Positions 23,919 to 32,867 are shown, counted from the stretch's first letter. The stretch: 64,000 nt of DNA from an uncultured Pelagibacteraceae bacterium (GCA_902587155.1 CACIKE010000001.1:1-64000); one strand, 5' to 3'. Numbers and translations: made by a program. The notes: a model not told the origin generated them from the sequence alone.

Positions 23919-24359
23919 TTACTTTCGTAGTTTAATAATTCTTAAATAATTTGTAAATTTGCCATCATCCTCAATAGTTTCATTGTTGGAAATTTTATAT
24001 CCCGAAATTAAATTTTTAATTATTTTTCCATTTTGGAGTTTGCTTACTCCATCCAAATCTGAATTTCTAATCGTATACAAAGCATTATTTTGATCTTTAC
24101 AACTCATAAAATCAGGAGCTGTTTTATTTGCAAGTATTATTTCTGAAACTAATAAATTTTTAGTTTGTGCCAAATCTTTATCACCAGATGACTCCTTATT
24201 CTTAACAATATAGTTATATTCCTGATTTTCTTTTTTTTTAAACCAAGCTGGATCATTTTTTGAAAGAGATTTATTTATTTTAACACTACAAGATGTTTGT
24301 AGAGGTTTGGCACAATTATATAAAAATAATAACGAAATTAATAAAAGGATGTTTTTCAT
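23919..24359 (-). CDS. LPP20-like outer-membrane lipoprotein
   Basis: The 146-residue protein has a lipoprotein signal (LLFLYNC, lipidated Cys at about 16). A PAWF motif and an alternating helix/strand region follow (LAQTKNLLVSEIILANKT), as in LPP20 family lipoproteins, which often accompany CsgG/FlgT-type proteins. It sits 15 bases below the CsgG-like gene, so the two probably act together at the outer membrane. Confidence 0.65.
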   Translation of the reverse strand: MKNILLLISLLFLYNCAKPLQTSCSVKINKSLSKNDPAWFKKKENQEYNYIVKNKESSGDKDLAQTKNLLVSEIILANKTAPDFMSCKDQNNALYTIRNSDLDGVSKLQNGKIIKNLISGYKISNNETIEDDGKFTNYLRIIKLRK

Positions 24360-24374
24360 TTAGTAAGTTAATAT

Positions 24375-25739
24375 TTAAAATTCTTCCTCTAATTTTTTTT
24401 TCTTTTCTTTTCTTTTCTTTTCAATTTTTTCTTTATTTTGTTTAAAAATTTGTTCTGAGTCCAAACTTGCTATTGAGATGGGTCTTACAATATATTTTCC
24501 TGTCTCAACTGGTTCAGATAATTTATTTTCTTGATCTAAAAATTTTGCTTTACTATATCCACTAGATACTGAAGAAATTTCAATTTTACTAACTGATGTT
24601 TCCACGTTTCCAATTACCTCATTTGTGTATGAGTCAATTATTTTTTCTCCTTTTTCAAAAACCTCATATTGCTGTCCCTTTTTAAATTGTTTTCCACCTA
24701 GGCCTAAATAAATTTCACCATTTGAAATTTTTTCAATTAAAACTGGATAGATACTAAATAAAATCTCTTCTCCTAAAATTGTTGATACTTCAGAGATTGC
24801 TTTCATATCAGCTTTTTTTACTGACTCCTTGATTGGAATTTGAAGTTCTAGAGTGTTTGAATTATTGATCTGTTTTGTTGCAACATCTAAAAGTCTATAT
24901 GATAAATAAATACTAGCTACATTCCTTTTAATTTCTTGATCTGACGATAATATTTTTGTAACTTTTTCCTCGATACTAAAGTCCTCTACTGAGCCTACTA
25001 ATATAAAATCTGCAGAGATTTCATTACCAATTTTTGCCATTTCAATCGCAGGCGTCTTTCCATCTAATATAGTTTTTTGCTCTTTAGCTACTTCCTCGAT
25101 AAATGTTCTATCCAACATGGTAAATTTTTTTGTTTGTACAAGATAGTCATTGATATTTTGATCTAAAAGTCTTTGAAATCTTTCTTTATCAGACTGGACT
25201 TCATAAAGTCTAAATGGAAAAACTGCGATACGTGTTCTCATCGCTTCTTTAGGTAGTTCGAAAAAAGCAACTTCTGCTTTTATTTTAACTTGATGCCAAC
25301 CTTTTCCATCTTTTGTTTTTTTTAAAATTTCGTAAGACTTTATTCCACCTTTTGTTTCATCAATTAATTCTTTGATATAAGATTGACTGTATTCTGGTTT
25401 TTTTTCATCTTTTTTTTCTGGTTTTTCCTCTTTTTTTTCTTTTGAGCTATCAGTTAATTGAACCAAAATTTTCGCAAAAAAATTAGCATTTTCTCCCTGC
25501 GACTCTGGCTTTTTAGGAAGAGGTTCACCACTTAAAACTTTTATAATTGTTTTAGTTTGAACATTTTTTCCATTAACCATTGAAATTGCCTCAGCAAAAG
25601 CATTATTAGTAGCTTCCTCTAAAGATTGACCAACACCCGTTACAACAACTTCTTTAAATTTAATTTCAGCTAAAATTTTCGAAGTTATGAAAAAACTTAA
25701 AAATATTAATAAAGATATACTTTTAAAATTTTTTTTCAT
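24375..25739 (-). CDS. CsgG/FlgT-like outer-membrane assembly protein
   Basis: The 454-residue protein has a signal peptide and an N-terminal domain with VVVTGVGQSLEEATNNAFAEA. A low-complexity Lys/Glu linker lies at 120-145. A CsgG-like domain follows (RIAVFPFRLYEVQSDKERF, then MLDRTFIEEVAKEQ and ADFILVGSVEDF). A FlgT-C-like segment (GQQYEVFEKGEKIIDSYTNEVIG) comes last. The layout recalls FlgT, which strengthens the flagellar basal body, and CsgG, the curli export pore. No curli or flagellar genes are seen here, so this is a related but distinct envelope structure. Confidence 0.75.
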   Translation of the reverse strand: MKKNFKSISLLIFLSFFITSKILAEIKFKEVVVTGVGQSLEEATNNAFAEAISMVNGKNVQTKTIIKVLSGEPLPKKPESQGENANFFAKILVQLTDSSKEKKEEKPEKKDEKKPEYSQSYIKELIDETKGGIKSYEILKKTKDGKGWHQVKIKAEVAFFELPKEAMRTRIAVFPFRLYEVQSDKERFQRLLDQNINDYLVQTKKFTMLDRTFIEEVAKEQKTILDGKTPAIEMAKIGNEISADFILVGSVEDFSIEEKVTKILSSDQEIKRNVASIYLSYRLLDVATKQINNSNTLELQIPIKESVKKADMKAISEVSTILGEEILFSIYPVLIEKISNGEIYLGLGGKQFKKGQQYEVFEKGEKIIDSYTNEVIGNVETSVSKIEISSVSSGYSKAKFLDQENKLSEPVETGKYIVRPISIASLDSEQIFKQNKEKIEKKRKEKKKKLEEEF

Positions 25740-25753
25740 AAACGTTCACCCTT

Positions 25754-26437
25754 TTACAGAGTCAGATCACTCATAGCTTTATCCAAACTATCAGAACCCT
25801 CAATTTTTTTGGCTTTAGCACCTGTTACTACAAGCTTTGTAGTGTTGGTAAATGTCGATATATATTTTGGAACATTTGGAATTACTTTTGAAAGCCCCCC
25901 TAATTCTTTGAGTGCAACCATTGGATTAGCTTGAATGTTTGAAACCATTGCTTGTGACTCTGGTCTTAATTTTATTGTCCCCATGACACCTTTTAAAAGA
26001 AAAGGTAACGATTTAGCATAACTAGCTTTCCCTTCAGCTGTTAGCTGGAAACTTTCATCACTCATCGAACTTTCGATAGCTTTACTAGCATCTGTAGAAA
26101 CTTTTATTGAGTTTTTCATTTTTTTTGCATCATTCACACCTGCATCTTTAGCATAAGCAATGGCCTCTTTTACTTGGGCAGCCTCCGTATTTTTTCCATA
26201 AGCAATTAGTAAAAATTCTTGAGCTTGAAGATAGTTATTTGATGACTCAAAAAATGTTTTAACAAGATTTGTATTAGCATTTTTAAAATCGAATTTTTCA
26301 CCTCCAGAACTAATTACTTTTTTCTTTTTTAAAAGATCAGCAGGATTTTTTAATTCTATAGAGTGTGAAGGAGCATTAAACGAAATTGTTAAGATTATAA
26401 TTGAAAATATAAATTTTAAATAGTTAAGCTTTTTCAT
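25754..26437 (-). CDS. Exported helical protein of unknown function in the CsgG-like operon
   Basis: The 227-residue protein has a signal peptide (FSIIILTISFNAPSHS) and a mainly helical body rich in Ala, Lys and Ser with no cysteine. I recognise no family. It lies 14 bases above the CsgG-like gene and four below the FlgT-N-like gene. The shared operon suggests it is a periplasmic part of the same assembly. Confidence 0.6.
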   Translation of the reverse strand: MKKLNYLKFIFSIIILTISFNAPSHSIELKNPADLLKKKKVISSGGEKFDFKNANTNLVKTFFESSNNYLQAQEFLLIAYGKNTEAAQVKEAIAYAKDAGVNDAKKMKNSIKVSTDASKAIESSMSDESFQLTAEGKASYAKSLPFLLKGVMGTIKLRPESQAMVSNIQANPMVALKELGGLSKVIPNVPKYISTFTNTTKLVVTGAKAKKIEGSDSLDKAMSDLTL

Positions 26438-26441
26438 TAAA

Positions 26442-27545
26442 TTATTTTATTCCTTTCGCGTTAAGTTTTTGAACCATTTGTTTTGCAACTGATTGGGCAC
26501 ATAATCTAATTGCATTGTTGATTGCCTCGTCATATGTGGTTCCTTTACCTTTTCTTTGATTTCCAGCCACTGTTGCAACAGTTTTCCAAAATTTCTTACC
26601 TTCTCTTTTGTGCATCATTTTTGCACTAACAACAGAAACATTTACCATTTTCATGCCAGTTGCTGAATCCACTTCTTGACTTCCAATTTTGAATATTCCT
26701 TGCACATAAAAAGAAATTTCTTCCGAGGCTATATTTTGTTTAATACTTTTTTGAACAGATTTTGATAATTTACCCTGCTCACCATAATCAATTTTCATCG
26801 TTTCGATTTGTTCTTCAAGATCAAGGTCACCGCCATCAATTAATTCAAATCCAGCAGTATTTAAAATTTCAACCATACCTGCCTCAATCGACTCATTATA
26901 AATATCAGTAACTTCATATGTTATCACTTCTGAGCTCGAGACAGTGTTTCCACCTGTGGTAGTTACATTTGTTTCAGTTGTTTCACTTGAAATTTGAGTT
27001 TCACCCTCAGTTGAAGCCTCCGTTTGTTCTACATCAACACTTTTCTTAGTTTGGTCAACTTTTGTAACTTTATCATCTTTTTGTTTTATACTTTTTGTTT
27101 TAGCAGAGAACATAAGTATAACGATATCTGAAACGTCATCTGCACTTGCATTTGCAATAGCAGATACTTCAACGAGTGCCTGATCAATTTTATTTTCATC
27201 AATGTTTGCTTTCATTAAGATTGTAAATTTATTCTCACCTATATCTAAATTTTCATCAATAACACTATCACAAACCATATATTGACTATAATTATCATTA
27301 ACTTTTGATTTTATTTTTTCGTAATTTTTTTTCTTATCAATAGTGAAAGTGGAAACATATTTTTGTAAAGCATTCTTACATGCTAAAATTTTTGCATCTT
27401 TAATAATTTGATTTTTGTCTTCCTCAAAAGATGTATAATTAGCTAAGTCTACTGTACCTTTTCCATTTTCCTCAAAAGCTTGTGCACTCAAAGACAAAAA
27501 AATTAAAGATATTAGAGCTAAGTAGAGTTTAAAAAAATTTTTCAT
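26442..27545 (-). CDS. Exported FlgT-N/LPP20-like protein in the CsgG-like operon
   Basis: The 367-residue protein has a signal peptide ending AQA. A domain follows with AKILACKNALQKYVSTFT and a MVCDSVIDENLDIG loop, reminiscent of FlgT N-terminal domains. A Thr/Ser/Glu-rich linker (about 165-205) comes next, then a second domain ending TTYDEAINNAIRLCAQSVAKQ. The pattern of alternating helix and strand recurs in CsgG partners. Family assignment is tentative. Confidence 0.55.
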   Translation of the reverse strand: MKNFFKLYLALISLIFLSLSAQAFEENGKGTVDLANYTSFEEDKNQIIKDAKILACKNALQKYVSTFTIDKKKNYEKIKSKVNDNYSQYMVCDSVIDENLDIGENKFTILMKANIDENKIDQALVEVSAIANASADDVSDIVILMFSAKTKSIKQKDDKVTKVDQTKKSVDVEQTEASTEGETQISSETTETNVTTTGGNTVSSSEVITYEVTDIYNESIEAGMVEILNTAGFELIDGGDLDLEEQIETMKIDYGEQGKLSKSVQKSIKQNIASEEISFYVQGIFKIGSQEVDSATGMKMVNVSVVSAKMMHKREGKKFWKTVATVAGNQRKGKGTTYDEAINNAIRLCAQSVAKQMVQKLNAKGIK

Positions 27546-27562
27546 CCAAAAATATAATCAAA

Positions 27563-28753
27563 TTATTTAAGCTTTTCCATTAATTTGTTTACAGTTTGCA
27601 TATCTTTAGAAAAGCCATCGCTGTCGTTTGTTTTTTTTATCCAATCCTTATTTAAATTTTTTATATTCAAAGAGCATTCATCAAATAACTCATATGTTGC
27701 AATATAAAATTTATACCAATCATTAATATTTTCAATTTGAGCGGGAATTGATTTTTGTATTACATTTTTTAGATTATTATTCATAAATACTTTATTTAGT
27801 TCAGGCTGAAAAATATTCAAATTAATAAATGTAGCCCAAAAAAATATATTATTAACATCAGATTTTTTTGCTAAAACTTTTTTGAAACCTCTTACACTAA
27901 TTTCAATGTTAAAATCTGGTTTTGGAAGCTCGATGTCATAAATTTTATCGCTATTAACAAATTGTTGTTTCATTTTTGCACCCACAGCCATACCTTCAGT
28001 GTAAGGAACGAGTGCTATATCATTATGTAGTGATAATCTTGATGAAAAAAGTTGAGCAAAAACATTTTTTAAATAGTTTTGATTTTTTTTAAATCTTTCT
28101 GGGATAAATGGTAATGATTTTTCCTCAAAACTTACTTTTGTTACTCCAGCTCTGAATTTATATTTTTCTTTTAAAATAAAACTATTAAGAATTTCCTCAA
28201 CCATAGAAAATGCATTAATATTTTTATCACCATCCATTGATTTAAGCCCTTTAGTATAAAAGGTTTTTATGTATTCTCTAATCTCATTTTCACTTAGTTC
28301 CTTCTTTGTGAAAAATGGCATTGAAACATCATAAGGTATTGCAGCTATTAATTTTCTAGATTTAAAATCATAAAATATTATTTGAAAAAACATTTGAATA
28401 TTGTTTAGATAAGTTTCAGTAATTGGCTCATATTCATAAAAAAAATCCTCATGATCCAAAACAACTGCCATAACCACAGACTCTTCAAGGCCTTTTTCTA
28501 TATCAGCAAAATTAAAATCAATTTTAAAACTTACTGGGTTGGTTTTTTTAATCGTATTAAGTAAGCTTAAAGAAATTATATCAATACCATTTTCATTTTT
28601 AATTTTGGTAAGAGGATCAGTATATTTTATGCTAGATTTATCTATGTAATTACCCGAAAAAGAAAAACCTGCATAAAAAACTTTTTTTTCACTTGCAATT
28701 ATTTGAGTAGGTAAAATTAAAAAAAATATAAAATAAAAGATAACTTTCTTCAT
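27563..28753 (-). CDS. Exported protein of unknown function, first gene of the CsgG-like operon
   Basis: The 396-residue protein has a signal peptide (FFLILPTQIIAS). Its body has KVFYAGFSFSGNY, a region with YEPITETYLNNIQMFFQIIFYD, and C-terminal helices. No known motif is visible. It starts about 255 bases downstream of a displaced tRNA-Leu promoter in the same direction. Operon position implies work with the CsgG-like and LPP20-like proteins. Confidence 0.6.
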   Translation of the reverse strand: MKKVIFYFIFFLILPTQIIASEKKVFYAGFSFSGNYIDKSSIKYTDPLTKIKNENGIDIISLSLLNTIKKTNPVSFKIDFNFADIEKGLEESVVMAVVLDHEDFFYEYEPITETYLNNIQMFFQIIFYDFKSRKLIAAIPYDVSMPFFTKKELSENEIREYIKTFYTKGLKSMDGDKNINAFSMVEEILNSFILKEKYKFRAGVTKVSFEEKSLPFIPERFKKNQNYLKNVFAQLFSSRLSLHNDIALVPYTEGMAVGAKMKQQFVNSDKIYDIELPKPDFNIEISVRGFKKVLAKKSDVNNIFFWATFINLNIFQPELNKVFMNNNLKNVIQKSIPAQIENINDWYKFYIATYELFDECSLNIKNLNKDWIKKTNDSDGFSKDMQTVNKLMEKLK

Positions 28754-28814
28754 AATATGTGATCCAAAATTTAATTATAACTATAAATGAACAAGGATAA
28801 TATCTTATTTTTTA

Positions 28815-28968
28815 TCTCTCTATGTGCTGGTCTTTTGCTGGTTTTCACAAATTAATTAAGCCCTATTTTCTAATCTTAGTTGAAAGCTAAATTAAAGTTA
28901 TAAGATTTTATAGGATGTTTTAGACTGCATCGGAATTCTATGGACTGACTTTAACTTCTATCCTTCAG
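28815..28968 (+). repeat. Right-end repeat of unit D
   Basis: It is homologous to 23131-23280, with the GTGCTGGT (28824) and TTGCTGGT (28835) pair, then TTTATAGGATGTTTTAGACT and CTATGGACTGACT. With tRNA-Leu copy 3 it explains most of the 354-base stretch 28754-29107, which otherwise shows no gene. The two right ends have drifted, so the units did not arise from one very recent duplication. Confidence 0.8.
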
Positions 28969-29060
28969 CTTTTAAGTCCTTTGTGTCTACCAATTTTACC
29001 ACGAGGGCATGAGTTATTTTCATGAGTATTTATGCTAATATTTATAATTGAACAAGATGA
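28969..29060 (-). repeat. Displaced tRNA-Leu 5' half with promoter, copy 3 (outermost)
   Basis: Bases 28969-29008 equal the tRNA-Leu 5' half with one change in the D arm region beyond the innermost base. The promoter TTGTTC (29050-29055) and TAAATA (29027-29032) is intact. No GTGCTGGT motif follows on its right, so this is the presumed original chromosomal 5' flank of tRNA-Leu. Confidence 0.85.
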
Positions 29061-29107
29061 ATAGGTAAATTTTTAAATTTTCTCCTATATATATAATAAT
29101 AAGAGAA

Positions 29108-29908
29108 ATGAAAAAAAAATTTACAGTTGTAATTTTTACTGATTTAGATGGATCCCTTTTACATAGAGATACTTTTCAATTCGACAGCATCAAAAATTAT
29201 ATTAAAAGTCTTGTAAGCCAGGGAGTTATAATTATACCAAATTCAAGTAAAACAGAGAAGGAAATTGAAAAATTCAATTTAGAGCTTGGAATAAATCTTC
29301 CTTTTATTTCTGAAAATGGATCATCTATTCATGGATTAAATTTAATCACCTCTAATTTTCCAGACAAACTTATTCTCAGCAGAGAAAAAGAAGAGCTATT
29401 TAAAATTTTTGAAAGAAAAGTTCCCGAAGAATTAAAAGAAAAATGTTTTCAAATTTCAAAAATGAGTAAAAAAGAACAAGAAAATATCTTAGGACAAAAG
29501 GATGTAAGGCTCAAAGATGCTTTAAATAGAAAGTATAGTTTACCTTTTCTATTTAAAGGAAATAAAAATGAGAAAAATAAATTATTAAAAGTTTTAAATT
29601 CCAATTCATTAACGCTTCAAGAGGGTGGTCGTGTTTTAAACCTTTGTGATAATATTAACAAAGTTAAATCCATGAATAGAGTTATAAAAATTTTAAAAAA
29701 AACTGAGGATAAAGTTAAGACAATCGCAGTTGGCGACAATTACAATGATCTAGATATGTTAAAAAGTTGTGACATACCGTGTTTAGTATTCAATGATCAA
29801 TTTATTCAAGATCAAATAAACATTGATAATCTTATATTTTCAAACAAGCCATCACCTGAGGGCTGGGCTGATGTGATCAAAACGGCACTACTTAAATTAG
29901 ACTATTAA
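29108..29908 (+). CDS. HAD-IIB phosphatase, probable glucosyl/mannosyl-3-phosphoglycerate phosphatase
   Basis: The 266-residue HAD protein has motif I FTDLDGSLL (Asp nucleophile), motif II PNSS, and motif IV GDNYNDLDML near residue 218. It belongs to the MpgP/YedP group. Placed 14 bases before gpgS, it should dephosphorylate glucosyl-3-phosphoglycerate to glucosylglycerate. A TATAAT lies 11 bases upstream of the ATG (29092-29097), implying a very short or absent leader. Confidence 0.85.
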   Translation: MKKKFTVVIFTDLDGSLLHRDTFQFDSIKNYIKSLVSQGVIIIPNSSKTEKEIEKFNLELGINLPFISENGSSIHGLNLITSNFPDKLILSREKEELFKIFERKVPEELKEKCFQISKMSKKEQENILGQKDVRLKDALNRKYSLPFLFKGNKNEKNKLLKVLNSNSLTLQEGGRVLNLCDNINKVKSMNRVIKILKKTEDKVKTIAVGDNYNDLDMLKSCDIPCLVFNDQFIQDQINIDNLIFSNKPSPEGWADVIKTALLKLDY

Positions 29909-29922
29909 GTTAAAAAACTGCC

Positions 29923-31143
29923 ATGGGTGACTTTTCACAAAATGGAATAATCTCAACTTTGCATGACTTTGGGACCAAGTCCACATCAGTCATAGAAAGT
30001 GAATTATCAAAATTTTCCAAACAAAGAAAAATGGAATTGATTTTACCATGCCTTTATTCTGAATTGGAGGGAGAAGCTTTACCAAAAATTGTTGAAGAAA
30101 TAAGTAAGACCAAATATTTAGATCACATAATTATAGGATTAGATAAAGCAAATGAAGCTCAAGCAAAAAAAGCTTGGAAATTTTTTAAAAAATTAAAAAC
30201 CCCTTTTTCTATTTTATGGAATGATGGTCCAGCATTAAAAAAACTTGATCAAGAATTAAAGAAAAATAATCTTGCTCCTAGTGAGCTAGGAAAAGGACGG
30301 AATGTTTGGTATTGCATTGGTATGTGTATTGCAAGGGATAGTGCTCGTTCAGTTGCTTTGCATGATTGCGATATCAAAACTTATGATAGGAGAATGCTTG
30401 CAAAACTTTTTTACCCAGTTGTAAATCCTCTTTTTAACTTTGAGTTTTGTAAGGGGTACTATCCAAGGGTGGCCAATAACAAAATGAATGGCAGAGTTGC
30501 AAGATTACTTGTTTTTCCGTTATTAACAGCTTTAGAGAAAACGATTGGTAAAAGTGATTACTTAAACTTTATGAAATCATTTAAATACCCGTTGGCTGGA
30601 GAGTTTTCATTTAGAAGAAATGTTTTACCAGAGTTAAGAATTTCATCTGATTGGGGGATTGAAGTAGGAATTTTATCTGAAATGCAAAGAAGTTTCTCGC
30701 CACAAAATATTTGCCAGGTTGATTTAGCTGACACCTACGATCATAAACATCAAGTTTTATCTTTAGATGACGAAACTAAAGGACTATCCAGAATGTCTAT
30801 AGATATAATTAAAACATTCATTAAAAAATTAGCTACTCAAGGTAATACCTTTAGTAGAGAAAAATTTAGATCATTGAAAGCGACATATTATAGATCTGCC
30901 TTAGATCTAATTGATATTTATAGAAGTGATGCAGCAATGAATGGTCTAGAATTAGACTCACACACGGAAGAAAAAGCTGTTGAGTTATTTGCAATAAATA
31001 TAATGAAAGCTGGAGAAGCATTTATTCAAAATCCAATGGATACTCCTTTTATACCTACATGGAGCAGAGTAAAAAGTGCTATACCAGATTTTCTTGGAAG
31101 ACTTGAAAAAGTAGTTAATGATGATAATAAAAAACATTCTTAA
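29923..31143 (+). CDS. gpgS: Glucosyl-3-phosphoglycerate synthase (GT81)
   Basis: The 406-residue protein has GKGRNVWYCIGMCIARDS and ALHDCDIKTYDR (DxD-type metal site), KGYYPRV, and GEFSFRRN, as in the GpgS/GT81 group. It transfers glucose from an NDP-sugar to 3-phosphoglycerate. The neighbours supply the phosphatase and a phosphorylase, so the set makes and recycles glucosylglycerate, a nitrogen-free compatible solute. A mannosyl donor cannot be excluded from sequence alone. Confidence 0.85.
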   Translation: MGDFSQNGIISTLHDFGTKSTSVIESELSKFSKQRKMELILPCLYSELEGEALPKIVEEISKTKYLDHIIIGLDKANEAQAKKAWKFFKKLKTPFSILWNDGPALKKLDQELKKNNLAPSELGKGRNVWYCIGMCIARDSARSVALHDCDIKTYDRRMLAKLFYPVVNPLFNFEFCKGYYPRVANNKMNGRVARLLVFPLLTALEKTIGKSDYLNFMKSFKYPLAGEFSFRRNVLPELRISSDWGIEVGILSEMQRSFSPQNICQVDLADTYDHKHQVLSLDDETKGLSRMSIDIIKTFIKKLATQGNTFSREKFRSLKATYYRSALDLIDIYRSDAAMNGLELDSHTEEKAVELFAINIMKAGEAFIQNPMDTPFIPTWSRVKSAIPDFLGRLEKVVNDDNKKHS

Positions 31144-32867
31144 TGCTATTTCAAAAAAACCAAAAAAAAATTAGTTCTATACTAAGGACTATTTACAAAC
31201 CCTCTTTAAATGAAAGAGATATTAATCATTTAAAAAATCAAATAATACAAATAATCAAAAAATTTAATCAAAATAATTCAAAAAAAAAACTTACAATCTC
31301 AGAAAAAACTTCATTAGTAATATGTTATGGAGATAATATAAATTCAAATCAAAAAAGTTCTATTCAAGTTTTTCAAAATTTTTTTAAAAAAAATTTGAAT
31401 AAATACTTTAATGCTATTCATTTTTTACCTTTCTATCCTTCCAGTAGTGATAGTGGTTTTGCTGTAAAAGATCATTATAAGATTGAAAAAAGAATAGGTA
31501 GTTGGTCGGATATAAAAAAGATTTCAAAATCTAGTCATGTGATGGCCGATATTGTAATTAATCACTCATCAGCTAGAGGTTTGTGGTTCAAAAATTTTCT
31601 TAAAAAAAAAAGACCTGGCAAAGATTATTTTTTAACTGTTAATTCTAAGTTCAACACATCAAAAGTGGTAAGACCAAGAGATCACAAATTATTAAAAAAA
31701 ATAGATATCTTTGGAAAATCAGATTTTTTGTGGCGAACTTTTAGTGCTGATCAAATAGATTTAGATTTTAAGAACCCATCTGTGCTTCTTAGATTTATTA
31801 AAATCATGGTTCACCTAGTTAGTAATGGTGTCACGATTTTTAGATTAGATGCAATTGCTTATCTTTGGAAAAAAAATGGTACCAACTGTATAAATTTAAA
31901 ACAAACTCATGAAATAGTAAAACTACTTAGACTTATTAGTAATCTATTAAACGTTGAAACTATAATCATTACAGAAACAAATTTGCCAGAAAAAGAAAAT
32001 TTAAGTTATTTTGGTAAGAATGATGAAGCTAACTGGATTTATAATTTTTCTCTTCCGCCCTTATTAATCCATGCTTTTTTATTTGAAAATAGTTCTTATC
32101 TCAACAAATGGAGTAAAAAACTCCCCAATGCTAAATTCCAGAATAGTTATTTAAATTTCATTGCATCACATGATGGTATTGGCATGAGGCCTACAGAAGG
32201 AATACTGGACGAAAGATCATTAAATAATTTTCTTAAAAGATTAAAAAAAAATGGATCAAAATTTTCTTATAGAAAAGTTCAAAATAAATCTAGAAAAGTT
32301 TATGAAGCTAATATCACTGTTTTTGATGCATTAAAAAAATCAGATACTGATCCTAATGGAAAATTTTTTTTAGAGCGGTATATTTCAGCTCATGCAATAA
32401 TGATTTCTTTTGAGGGTGTTCCAGCTATTTATTTCAACTCTTTATTTGGCAAATCTAATGATGAAGCAAAATATGTAATTACAGGGAATAATAGAGACAT
32501 TAATAGATATAAATGGAGTTATGAAAATATTACAAAAAAATTAAACAATAAAAACTCTAAACAAAGTATATTTTATCAAAATCTTGGAAAATTATTAGAA
32601 ATTAAAAGAAAACAAAAAGCATTTCACCCTAATGCTAAAAGATTAAATATCAATCTAGGGTCAAAATTTTTTTGTTATAAAAGAATTAGTTTAGATAAAA
32701 AACAAACAATAATCTGTATCACAAATCTTTCTACTAAATTACAATATATTAAAATTAATAAAAATTTAATCAAATATAGAGATTTACTTGGTAGAAAAAT
32801 ATTTTTTACACTTGATAAAAAAATTAAACTAGATCCTTGTCAAACAATCTGGTTATCTAATAGATAA
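31143..32867 (+). CDS. GH13_18 sugar phosphorylase, probable glucosylglycerate phosphorylase
   Basis: The 574-residue alpha-amylase fold enzyme has FLPFYPSSSDSGFAVKDHY and DIVINHSS. The nucleophile sits in FRLDAIAYLW, acid/base Glu in IITETNLP, and ASHDGIG carries the third acid. These are hallmarks of the sucrose phosphorylase group. Immediate linkage to gpgS (one-base overlap) favours glucosylglycerate as substrate, giving glucose-1-phosphate and glycerate, over sucrose. It is very Lys- and Asn-rich. Confidence 0.8.
   Translation: MLFQKNQKKISSILRTIYKPSLNERDINHLKNQIIQIIKKFNQNNSKKKLTISEKTSLVICYGDNINSNQKSSIQVFQNFFKKNLNKYFNAIHFLPFYPSSSDSGFAVKDHYKIEKRIGSWSDIKKISKSSHVMADIVINHSSARGLWFKNFLKKKRPGKDYFLTVNSKFNTSKVVRPRDHKLLKKIDIFGKSDFLWRTFSADQIDLDFKNPSVLLRFIKIMVHLVSNGVTIFRLDAIAYLWKKNGTNCINLKQTHEIVKLLRLISNLLNVETIIITETNLPEKENLSYFGKNDEANWIYNFSLPPLLIHAFLFENSSYLNKWSKKLPNAKFQNSYLNFIASHDGIGMRPTEGILDERSLNNFLKRLKKNGSKFSYRKVQNKSRKVYEANITVFDALKKSDTDPNGKFFLERYISAHAIMISFEGVPAIYFNSLFGKSNDEAKYVITGNNRDINRYKWSYENITKKLNNKNSKQSIFYQNLGKLLEIKRKQKAFHPNAKRLNINLGSKFFCYKRISLDKKQTIICITNLSTKLQYIKINKNLIKYRDLLGRKIFFTLDKKIKLDPCQTIWLSNR

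Larger units (their letters stand above)
23321..29008. mobile_element. Unit D: tRNA-Leu-bounded unit with an envelope operon
   Basis: It is bounded by tRNA-Leu 5' half copies 2 and 3. The GTGCTGGT pairs at 23405/23416 and 28824/28835 are the inner marks, and the right end repeats that of unit C. Cargo is a YccF-like membrane protein, an LPP20-like lipoprotein, a CsgG-like protein and three exported unknowns, all on the minus strand. No recombinase is present. Copy 3 has one more mismatch than copy 2, so this is probably the older of the two insertions. Confidence 0.65.

Noticed and set aside
24375-28753. True curli or flagellar locus
   Set aside because: CsgG/FlgT similarity is partial and no CsgA, CsgB, CsgE, CsgF, flagellin, hook or ring genes are nearby.
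19504-29060. A prophage in the tRNA-Leu region
   Set aside because: No integrase, capsid, terminase, portal or lysis gene is present; only tRNA copies and arm-like motifs suggest mobility.
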